A stretch of 14,355 nucleotides of DNA from an uncultured archaeon. Its GTDB lineage: Archaea; Nanobdellota; Nanobdellia; Pacearchaeales; GW2011-AR1. Every line of letters begins with the position of its first letter. Position 1 is the first letter of the stretch. The translations under genes and the position numbers were made by a program. The stretch lies in the NCBI GenBank assembly GCA_903873955.1, contig CAIQQL010000080.1, positions 1 through 14,355 on the forward strand, in the 5' to 3' direction. This document shows, piece after piece, positions 1 through 5,120 of this stretch. The notes below the pieces were generated by a model that saw nothing but the letters and a program-made list of their open reading frames with translations, had not been told where the DNA came from and made no database searches.

Positions 1-65
1 AGCATACACTTGGCAGCAGAGGCGAATTCAGCATTATCCTCAATAACAAGAATTTGTTTTGGCAT
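1..65 (-). CDS. CheY-like response regulator receiver domain, N-terminal fragment
   Basis: Only the first 21 codons plus two bases are in the window; the gene runs off the left edge. The visible protein starts MPKQILVIEDNAEFASAAK. This is the usual start of a receiver domain: a hydrophobic first beta strand (ILVI) followed by an acidic pair (E9, D10) that in CheY-like proteins helps hold the metal next to the phosphorylated Asp. The phospho-acceptor Asp itself lies outside the window. The start is the ATG at 65, ten bases after the stop of a possible small ORF, so it appears to be the last visible gene of the leftward cluster. Whether it is a stand-alone receiver or has an output domain cannot be seen. 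The family call rests on a short segment and so is moderate. Confidence 0.6.
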   Translation of the reverse strand, partial: MPKQILVIEDNAEFASAAKCM

Positions 66-75
66 GGTTTGTTCT

Positions 76-153
76 TTACTTTTTCAAAAAATAGTCCTCA
101 ACTCGTTTACCCTCAAATTTCGGTTTTACTGAATCTTCATCCATACAAAGCAT
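76..153 (-). CDS. Possible 25-aa small protein between barrel-like gene and response regulator
   Basis: A short ORF starts with ATG one base after the TAG of the 168-aa gene and ends with TAA ten bases before the response regulator ATG. The peptide begins MLCMDEDSVKPK and ends RVEDYFLKK; it is charged, with no membrane segment. A second ATG at codon 4 could also be the start. Support comes from the tight fit between two genes on the same strand and a composition that looks like protein rather than random translation. There is no recognisable family and no clear ribosome binding site. It could equally be plain spacer sequence. Confidence 0.35.
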   Translation of the reverse strand: MLCMDEDSVKPKFEGKRVEDYFLKK

Positions 154-154
154 T

Positions 155-661
155 CTAGAAATTAAGTCCTAGAAATCCTCCGATAGTTTGGCTACTGCTT
201 GAAGAGGTTTGTGAAAAGTCGATGCCTAACCCAGTTTCAAAACGCTTGTTTCCTATTCCAAGCCTGACCTTTTGCCCGGCGGAAAAAAGGCCCCTCTCAC
301 CATAGTCAGTGACAGTTTCAACTTGGACCACAGCATTGATCTTCCCCTCTTTTCTGAAAGGAGGAGTCCAACGTAAAGTGGCTACAAGCTCACCATAAAG
401 TAAGGGGTCATGGTCTGTTGGAAGATTGATGCTGTTTATTGCATAAAGAGCAAGGTTCTTTCCGATAGATTTGGAATACTCAAGACCAAATCGGGGCTGA
501 ATGAGAGTTCGATCACCTTGATCGATAAACTGGGTTTCATATACCGCTCCAAAACCATTACCAAGTCTGTAGCTTAGATCAACAAAGGTGAAAGGACTCG
601 CTTTTTGTGTATTATAACTAAACGTGGTCGTATTTCTCGCAAAATAGTTTAGCCTAGGCAT
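155..661 (-). CDS. Beta-rich barrel-like protein without visible signal peptide (168 aa)
   Basis: The function is not recognised. From about residue 24 the protein is a series of alternating polar/hydrophobic stretches separated by short turns rich in Gly, Asp and Asn, for example FTFVDLSYRL, LIQPRFGLEYSKSI, LYGELVATLRW, AVVQVETVTDY and KVRLGIG. It ends in FLGLNF with a terminal Phe. This is the look of a membrane beta-barrel of roughly eight strands. The chosen ATG at 661 gives no signal peptide, and no Shine-Dalgarno sequence precedes it. The frame stays open upstream to about 722, over the 3' end of the 55-aa AbrB-like gene, and that extension (STADLKAFGNL) reads smoothly into the annotated start. 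The gene may therefore be 5'-truncated, start at a non-ATG codon, or be cytoplasmic. It follows the AbrB-like gene after 17 bases. The fold is inferred from pattern only. Confidence 0.6.
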   Translation of the reverse strand: MPRLNYFARNTTTFSYNTQKASPFTFVDLSYRLGNGFGAVYETQFIDQGDRTLIQPRFGLEYSKSIGKNLALYAINSINLPTDHDPLLYGELVATLRWTPPFRKEGKINAVVQVETVTDYGERGLFSAGQKVRLGIGNKRFETGLGIDFSQTSSSSSQTIGGFLGLNF

Positions 662-678
662 CAGATTGCCAAATGCTT

Positions 679-846
679 TTAGGTCTGCAGTGGAATATTT
701 GTCTCCTCCGCAGCACGCTCAATAACCTCAATGGTTACCTGGGCGATGGTACCAGGTGAAAGTTCTTTTTCTAACAAGCGAGGTATGACAATGATTGCCT
801 GGCTACCATGTTTTGCAATCTTCTTGGTCAAAATGTATTTTTTCAT
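679..846 (-). CDS. Small AbrB/SpoVT-like (swapped-hairpin) protein, 55 aa
   Basis: Translation from the ATG at 846 gives a 55-residue protein starting MKKYILTKKIAKHGSQAIIV and ending IPLQT. The pattern of a basic start, then KHGSQAIIVIPRLLEKE, then LSPGTIAQVTIEV is that of the AbrB/MazE/SpoVT swapped-hairpin family, whose members act as dimers that bind DNA or as antitoxins. It is clearly related to the 61-aa protein at 1229-1414: over 39 aligned residues (from TKKIAKHG to TIEVIE) I count 17 identities by hand. It begins two bases after the stop of the 86-aa gene, which indicates co-transcription. No toxin-like partner is obvious beside it, so a regulator role is favoured over antitoxin. Its DNA target is unknown; the dyads at 1122-1140 and 1201-1219 are candidates. 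Confidence 0.75.
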   Translation of the reverse strand: MKKYILTKKIAKHGSQAIIVIPRLLEKELSPGTIAQVTIEVIERAAEETNIPLQT

Positions 847-848
847 GT

Positions 849-1109
849 TCACAAAGTATCTCCCATATCAAGAGTATCTCTTGAAGTAATCTCTGGCTTG
901 CCTTTTTGATTTAACCCCATGACAACGCCATTTTTCTCAAAGGCGCGTCGTATATGTAGATAGGTCAGTCCATGCGAATCAATGTATTGAGAGATGCCAT
1001 TTAGTGAAAAGGTCGTGCCGTTGTATCGGGGAACATTTTCGTGATCATAGGCAAAACGATTTAATACGACCAGTTTTACTTCCCTATCAGATTCTATTTG
1101 TCCTTCCAT
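849..1109 (-). CDS. Unrecognised 86-aa protein, possible helix-turn-helix
   Basis: First gene of the leftward cluster. The family is not recognised. The protein begins MEGQIESDREVKLVVLNRFA. Residues 33-62 or so (FSLNGISQYIDSHGLTYLHI followed by RRAFEKNGVV) could form two helices with a Gly-containing turn and a basic second helix, followed by a short beta pair. That would fit a small winged-helix or helix-turn-helix DNA-binding protein, but this is inference from pattern alone. The ATG at 1109 lies about 40 bp from a TATA box at 1146-1153, with a perfect dyad in between, so the transcript leader would be about 14 nt. The stop is two bases before the next start. If it is DNA-binding, autoregulation through the dyad is the natural model. 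Confidence 0.6.
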   Translation of the reverse strand: MEGQIESDREVKLVVLNRFAYDHENVPRYNGTTFSLNGISQYIDSHGLTYLHIRRAFEKNGVVMGLNQKGKPEITSRDTLDMGDTL

Positions 1110-1121
1110 AGTAGTATAATA

Positions 1122-1140
1122 TATACATAAGCTATGTATA
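1122..1140. promoter_or_regulatory. 19-bp perfect dyad in leftward promoter (candidate operator)
   Basis: The sequence TATACATAAGCTATGTATA has two perfect 8-bp arms around a 3-bp centre. It lies between the leftward TATA box (1146-1153) and the ATG at 1109, over the predicted transcription start. A repressor bound here would block initiation. It is AT-rich, so chance is not negligible, but its size and geometry match the second dyad at 1201-1219. Confidence 0.55.
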
Positions 1141-1145
1141 ATTGG

Positions 1146-1153
1146 TATTTAAA
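1146..1153 (-). promoter_or_regulatory. Archaeal TATA box for leftward cluster
   Basis: On the minus strand this reads TTTAAATA, a good match to the archaeal TATA element. Its centre is about 40 bp from the ATG at 1109, so initiation some 25 bp downstream would give a short leader of about 14 nt. Confidence 0.6.
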
Positions 1154-1184
1154 TGTTGCTATTTGTTATCACTTTATAGTTACA

Positions 1185-1192
1185 TTTAAATA
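1185..1192 (+). promoter_or_regulatory. Archaeal TATA box for rightward kinase cluster
   Basis: This reads TTTAAATA, identical to the element of the divergent promoter. Its centre is about 40 bp ahead of the ATG at 1229, the same distance as in the leftward promoter. The expected start site is near 1214, inside or next to the dyad at 1201-1219. Confidence 0.6.
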
Positions 1193-1200
1193 GAGTTAGC

Positions 1201-1219
1201 GCTGTAGCTTAGCTACAGC
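1201..1219. promoter_or_regulatory. 19-bp perfect dyad in rightward promoter (candidate operator)
   Basis: GCTGTAGCTTAGCTACAGC has two perfect 8-bp arms around TTA. It sits between the TATA box at 1185-1192 and the ATG at 1229. With G/C pairs in the arms it is unlikely by chance. Because it straddles the expected transcription start, a DNA operator is more likely than an RNA hairpin, though a short 5' hairpin in the transcript is also possible if initiation is further upstream. Confidence 0.65.
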
Positions 1220-1228
1220 AAACCCTTC

Positions 1229-1414
1229 ATGACAGCCCAAAAACGTCAGATTATCATAACAAAAAGAATTGCCAAACACGGCAAAGACACGATTATAGTA
1301 GTCCCAAAATCACTATCAGGTATAATTAAACCAGGGATGCTGACACAATTAACCATTGACATTTTGAATGAGACACCGATGCAAGAAGAGGAGACGGGAG
1401 GCACTGCACAATGA
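1229..1414 (+). CDS. Small AbrB/SpoVT-like (swapped-hairpin) protein, 61 aa
   Basis: First gene of the rightward cluster. The protein starts MTAQKRQIIITKRIAKHGKD, followed by TIIVVPKSLSGIIKPGMLTQ and a short acidic tail. The KHG..TIIVVPK..L....KPG pattern is that of the AbrB/SpoVT/MazE swapped-hairpin fold, which dimerises to bind DNA or to neutralise a toxin. It is a paralog of the 55-aa protein on the opposite strand (679-846), so each divergent cluster carries one copy. Its TGA overlaps the ATG of the next gene as ATGA, indicating translational coupling. A local regulator of the divergent promoters is the simplest role; an antitoxin role would need a toxin, and none of the neighbours looks like one. 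Confidence 0.75.
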   Translation: MTAQKRQIIITKRIAKHGKDTIIVVPKSLSGIIKPGMLTQLTIDILNETPMQEEETGGTAQ

Positions 1415-1854
1415 GTGATGAAAAGTTAGAGAATCCCAGGTTGGAAACGGACGATTCGCTCTATAATGGTACTAAAGGATTGCATTGCCTGGCACGGGCG
1501 AAACTCGCTAGGATTTGGTATTATGACCCAAGGTTAAAAGACACCAGTTATAAACATATCACAAGCAATCTCCTCTGCAGGCCAGTTACCTATCTTGCAC
1601 TCGTGGAAGGCAACGCTTCCCTTCTAGAAGAAACAGAAATAAAGACTATGGGAAGGGGCGCTATACAGGATTTACGTGCACTGGTTATCTACTTAGAATT
1701 AATTGAACAAAATACCGGGTTTTTCCTAGCAGAGACAAGTCGCAAAGAAGGATTTTACTCAAACTTCTACAAAGAAAGGATAAGCAGCAAGTTATACATC
1801 GCAAAAGCAAAAAAAGCACTTAAAAATAGGATAGGAGGGACATTATGGGCCTAG
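1411..1854 (+). CDS. Unrecognised 147-aa, probably helical protein
   Basis: I do not recognise this family. The protein has no signal peptide or membrane segment. From about residue 25 it looks mostly helical, with stretches such as GLHCLARAKLARIWYYD, AIQDLRALVIYLELIEQ and SKLYIAKAKKALKNRI, and the C-terminus is basic. It starts in an ATGA overlap with the AbrB-like gene, and its last codons overlap the start of the kinase gene by ten bases, so the three genes are almost certainly one transcript. A strong GGAGGG (1834-1839) lies inside its 3' end and serves the kinase. A role as a partner or adaptor of the kinase is a guess from position only. Confidence 0.7.
   Translation: MSDEKLENPRLETDDSLYNGTKGLHCLARAKLARIWYYDPRLKDTSYKHITSNLLCRPVTYLALVEGNASLLEETEIKTMGRGAIQDLRALVIYLELIEQNTGFFLAETSRKEGFYSNFYKERISSKLYIAKAKKALKNRIGGTLWA
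1834..1839 (+). promoter_or_regulatory. Shine-Dalgarno for the kinase gene
   Basis: GGAGGG ends five bases before the ATG at 1845, inside the preceding gene. It fixes the kinase start and contrasts with the near-leaderless first genes of clusters in this window. Confidence 0.65.
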
Positions 1855-4094
1855 ATCAGGAACTTGCACGAATGAATAACGGAAAAAGTTTGCGGGCAAG
1901 GCAAGGAGAAGATATGTTCGACTTGATCAATGAAAGATGGAGAAGAGTCAAATTCCTTTTTGGGGATGATACCCCAAAACAGATGAGTCTTGAAGAATTC
2001 CTTCAGGGAGTTGCAGAACCAAAAATCACGCCTTATGCAGAACTTACTCCAGACTTAAAAGCCAAAGCAGACGCTTTAAGAGTGAAGTTCCCTCAATGGA
2101 ATAACTGGGGATATTATCTTGCAGGAAACATCAAGAATGTATTTGTAGCCCAGCCAGTTTTTGATGCTTCTTCAATACCGATTAGATTTGCAGTCAAGAT
2201 GGACAAGTCAGAAAAAGAGATCCTTTCCACTGCCCCCTCACAAGCAATGTTGCAACATTATCGAAAGGCCTATAACGCCAGACGCGAAGCAAATATTGCG
2301 TTAAATACTGCCGGGTTGTCCGGTTTTGCATCACCAATAGAAGGTCGGGACCTATCAGATGTGGGTTTTCCAAGATGCTATGCATATGCTGAACAGTTTG
2401 TCCCTTCGGTTTCTCTGCAACAGCTTCTTGAACAAAAGGCGACGTTCCCTAAAATCATTGCAACCCACTATGCAAGGAAGATGTTTGAACAATGTGAAGG
2501 CTTTTTTTCAAGGACAGGACAATTGCATCGTGATCTTAAACCATCAAATCTTCTTGTTGCTCTAGGAGAGCGGGCAGGCGACCTCGTTATCACTGACACG
2601 TCCGCCGCAGGAAGGCCGAGTGAAGCAAGAGATGAATTTACGCATTCTTGCCCTGGAAGAAAAACTTGTGACCCTCGGCTTATGAGCCAGCGTACAGGCC
2701 TTTCCTCAAAATATGATGAAGCGTCAGAGGTATACTCTCTGACAAAAATATTCGGGATGATGCTCCTTGGTGAAGATTTTCTCCCAGTGAGCCCATATGA
2801 CAAGAACCCGTTCAATGAAGGAGAGTATACGTCCCAGCTGACGAAAGCGTTGGACCAAATACCAAATGAGTCAAGACAGTATAGGTCACTGCTGTATGCA
2901 GGATTAAGGTATGATAAGAGAAGAATATCCACATTAAAGGGCCTGGTCAAGAAACTTGAGGAGATTGAGAGACCGACAGTTTGGCAGAAAGTCAAGCAAA
3001 ACGGGATTAGAAATTCATTGATTGCATTGACGGGTCTTTCGGTACTCGGGATAGGAGCAAACACCGTATGGAAGAATTATGCAGAGTTACATAAAACAAA
3101 ACTGGTCCTTAAGGAAGAACAAAGGACATTGATAGTTGATGCCGATTGGAACGGGCAAGGCAAGCTACAACCTTCAGCATTGTTTGATATGCAGGTGCAG
3201 GTTTCCGGACGGGGACAGCGATATCCTCGATCAACCTCAGCTTTACAACTGCAGCCAGGAGAGTCCGCAACAGTTTTTGTGGATATCGTGCAAAAACCGC
3301 TCCCATCAAAAGATCTCAATTTACCATACTTGGTACATCCTATCAAAGTCTCAATTGAGGGAGCGACAAACATCCCTTCAATGAAGTTCAACACGACAGC
3401 AAAAAATCCAAAATCCGTTCCACCAAGAAATTATCCCATGTTTGGCGGATACCCGCAGTCCACGTTCTTGGAGATTCCCACAAATTTCCCTTCCGGAAAT
3501 TATACAATCGTAGTGGATGCAATGCCCCCATTTGAAGTAAATAGCCGTAACACAAATGAGTTTATATTGGACTATAACGGGACAAATGTTCTCGCTGAAG
3601 AACGCATACCATTAGTTATTGGAGAGCCAAAAAAAGAGACTATTTGTGTCGGGACCATGCAGTTTTCATATTCAGACAATAATATAGAATATGCTGCTTT
3701 GACGTACACCAATGGAGGTTTCTCTCAAAAAGAGCATTCAAGTCTAGACGCACTTATTGCAGATTATCATATTCCCGAACTTAATTATTCCCAGATAGAT
3801 TGGCCCCATTTGTCGCATATACCCTTACCGATTGACAAGAATATCCCGACAGGTAGCTATACCCTTATAATTGACATTAGGGACAAGGGTACAGGAAAGA
3901 TTGAGCTTTCAACAGCCTATCCGCTGGCTTACGGATCTTTCAAAGGATATAACCTAAAAGACTGGAATTTAGCACGACCTTCTCAAGACTTCAAAGAAAA
4001 AGTTGAGATATATCGCGCACAGATAGAGTCTTCAAAGCAGCAAACCGGCAAGGGGACTAACGGCTTGATAAAAGTCACGAATACAGGCAAGTAA
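1845..4094 (+). CDS. Transmembrane Hanks-type Ser/Thr protein kinase with C-terminal extracytoplasmic region
   Basis: Predicted membrane-bound protein kinase of 749 residues. Kinase motifs appear in order: a weak glycine loop near 88-101; beta-3 lysine K118 (FAVK); a candidate helix-C glutamate E148; catalytic loop HRDLKPSNLLV at 228-238 with D230, K232 and N235; the metal-binding Asp as D251 but in DTS instead of DFG; EVYSLTKIFGMML at 295-307 matching helix F; and the closing Arg at 359/360. A single hydrophobic segment at about 391-409 (SLIALTGLSVLGIGANTVW) places the kinase in the cytoplasm and residues 410-749 outside. That outer part is beta-rich with two similar stretches (SGNYTIVVDAM at 550-560, TGSYTLIIDIR at 669-679), suggesting Ig-like ligand-sensing domains. 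The layout resembles bacterial sensor kinases such as PknB, without PASTA repeats. It is the third gene of a tightly packed cluster. Activity looks likely; the ligand and substrates are unknown. Confidence 0.85.
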   Translation: MGLDQELARMNNGKSLRARQGEDMFDLINERWRRVKFLFGDDTPKQMSLEEFLQGVAEPKITPYAELTPDLKAKADALRVKFPQWNNWGYYLAGNIKNVFVAQPVFDASSIPIRFAVKMDKSEKEILSTAPSQAMLQHYRKAYNARREANIALNTAGLSGFASPIEGRDLSDVGFPRCYAYAEQFVPSVSLQQLLEQKATFPKIIATHYARKMFEQCEGFFSRTGQLHRDLKPSNLLVALGERAGDLVITDTSAAGRPSEARDEFTHSCPGRKTCDPRLMSQRTGLSSKYDEASEVYSLTKIFGMMLLGEDFLPVSPYDKNPFNEGEYTSQLTKALDQIPNESRQYRSLLYAGLRYDKRRISTLKGLVKKLEEIERPTVWQKVKQNGIRNSLIALTGLSVLGIGANTVWKNYAELHKTKLVLKEEQRTLIVDADWNGQGKLQPSALFDMQVQVSGRGQRYPRSTSALQLQPGESATVFVDIVQKPLPSKDLNLPYLVHPIKVSIEGATNIPSMKFNTTAKNPKSVPPRNYPMFGGYPQSTFLEIPTNFPSGNYTIVVDAMPPFEVNSRNTNEFILDYNGTNVLAEERIPLVIGEPKKETICVGTMQFSYSDNNIEYAALTYTNGGFSQKEHSSLDALIADYHIPELNYSQIDWPHLSHIPLPIDKNIPTGSYTLIIDIRDKGTGKIELSTAYPLAYGSFKGYNLKDWNLARPSQDFKEKVEIYRAQIESSKQQTGKGTNGLIKVTNTGK

Positions 4095-4937
4095 ATGATA
4101 GACGAGGATAGAGTCAACGCCCTGCTTTTTTTCTAATAAGGAATATCCCTGTTTATAGATAAGATCTCGGCCTTTTTTGTTGATTTCAGCCAGAATCTGA
4201 GGATTCTTTTTCAGATAAGATTCCTGGATTTGTTTATTGAGTGCTAAAGCCCCTTCCAACAACTTTCTCGTGTCAGAAGAATATTTTGTTCCTTTTTTTA
4301 CCGCCTTCAAAAGGTAATAGATCTCTCTTTGCCCATGGACGACCATCATTAAGAAGGCCAGATGAAGACTTGCCCGCGGATCAAACCGCTGTTTGAGGAG
4401 AATACGCCTACAAAAGTGGTCGTATCGGATGATCCGATCCTCTAACTCCTCCACATCTTCGCCCTTGCCATCTTTTTCAGTTGCGCCTCTTAAGATCGCT
4501 TCTTCAAACAGAGCATCAATGTTCAAGAAAAGTTTCTGCATGATGTTCTCGAACTGGTCAGCGGCAGGTTCAGTCACATTCTCGACAACACAATGTCCCT
4601 GCTCTTTTTTCACAATTTCAAAACCGATCATTCTATTCTGGATAATCTCATGAAGAAGAGCATACTGGTCTTCGTTTTCAAAATCAACAAGGATGCGATC
4701 ATATCCAAGACGATAGGTATTGCCTATCAGAATACGAATAAGGGACTCTTCCATACCCACGAGCTTTATAGAGGTTTCACGTTTGAGTTTAGGAATTTTA
4801 GGTGCAATGATGAGCTTTCCTTCTGATTCTTCAATATCAACTTCATCCCCTTTATCAAGACCATGGGCCTCGACCCACTTCTTGGGAAGATGAACTGTGA
4901 TACCTCCAAGACCTTGCCGGATTAACTTTCGCTGCAT
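4032..4937 (-). CDS. AbrB-PhoU fusion regulator (PhoU-domain protein)
   Basis: A 301-residue protein. Residues 1-47 form an AbrB/SpoVT domain (GGITVHLPKKWVEAHGLDKG, then DEVDIEES), the typical head of archaeal PhoU-like proteins. From about 125 it is helical with PhoU features, including an acidic metal-binding-type helix (EDVEELEDRIIRYDHFCRRI, 160-179) and a second acidic/His-rich helical part. Such proteins are generally linked to control of phosphate uptake or signalling; no pst transport genes lie in this window, so its target here is open. The start ATG at 4937 is only about 25 bp from a TATA box at 4959-4966, so the mRNA should be nearly leaderless. The last 21 codons (63 bp) overlap the 3' end of the convergent kinase gene. 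Confidence 0.85.
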   Translation of the reverse strand: MQRKLIRQGLGGITVHLPKKWVEAHGLDKGDEVDIEESEGKLIIAPKIPKLKRETSIKLVGMEESLIRILIGNTYRLGYDRILVDFENEDQYALLHEIIQNRMIGFEIVKKEQGHCVVENVTEPAADQFENIMQKLFLNIDALFEEAILRGATEKDGKGEDVEELEDRIIRYDHFCRRILLKQRFDPRASLHLAFLMMVVHGQREIYYLLKAVKKGTKYSSDTRKLLEGALALNKQIQESYLKKNPQILAEINKKGRDLIYKQGYSLLEKKQGVDSILVYHLLACIRDFYQAVSPLAGLLL

Positions 4938-4958
4938 GATTTATTGAGGCTGGCTGGT

Positions 4959-4966
4959 TATTTAAA
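4959..4966 (-). promoter_or_regulatory. TATA box giving a near-leaderless PhoU mRNA
   Basis: On the minus strand this reads TTTAAATA. Its centre is about 25 bp from the ATG at 4937, so transcription should begin at or next to the start codon. Confidence 0.6.
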
Positions 4967-4994
4967 TATTATGAATATTAATAATAGTAGAAAG

Positions 4995-5021
4995 ATATTA
5001 AATGCTTTTTTCTCTTAATAT
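4995..5021 (+). promoter_or_regulatory. Candidate TATA elements for the secreted barrel-like gene
   Basis: Two AT-rich candidates are visible: ATATTAAA at 4995-5002 and TTAATATG near 5015-5022. The first would start RNA near 5024 and leave about 97 nt of leader; the second would start it near 5043, at the base of the leader hairpin. The sequence does not decide between them. Confidence 0.35.
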
Positions 5022-5043
5022 GATGTAACCTAAAAGTAGTCAA

Positions 5044-5093
5044 AAGTCTTGCCTGAGTATTAAGGGGCGAACCCTATCTCTGCGGCAAGGCTT
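5044..5093 (+). promoter_or_regulatory. Structured 5' leader hairpin, possible cis-regulatory RNA
   Basis: A 10-bp helix pairs AAGTCTTGCC (5044-5053) with GGCAAGGCTT (5084-5093), with one G-U pair. Inside it GAG (5055-5057) can pair with CTC (5078-5080), and AGGG/CCCT (5063-5066 with 5072-5075) closes a GCGAA loop. The structure lies 27 bases ahead of the ATG at 5121. It does not match a riboswitch class I can name. It could control translation or mRNA stability, or be a DNA-level dyad. Confidence 0.45.
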
Positions 5094-5120
5094 ACTACAG
5101 AAAGGGAAGGAAACAGAACC

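Noticed and set aside
679..1414. AbrB-like small genes as antitoxins of toxin-antitoxin pairs
   Set aside because: None of the adjacent genes shows PIN, MazF, RelE or other toxin features. The order and the dyads fit regulation of the clusters better, though it is not excluded.
2468..3064. 198-aa open frame on the minus strand inside the kinase gene
   Set aside because: Fully antisense to a well-supported kinase domain, with no family motifs and no promoter or ribosome binding site; a shadow frame. The same applies to the frames at 3077-3394 and 6613-7182.
4965..4977. AATATT-ATG-AATATT repeat next to the PhoU TATA box
   Set aside because: The region is so AT-rich that such short palindromes are expected by chance, and the arms overlap the TATA element itself.
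5044..5093. Leader hairpin as a known ribozyme or riboswitch (hammerhead, fluoride, guanidine)
   Set aside because: The required core sequences are absent: CTGAGTA is not the hammerhead CUGANGA, and there is no matching GAAA strand or fluoride-type pseudoknot that I can find.
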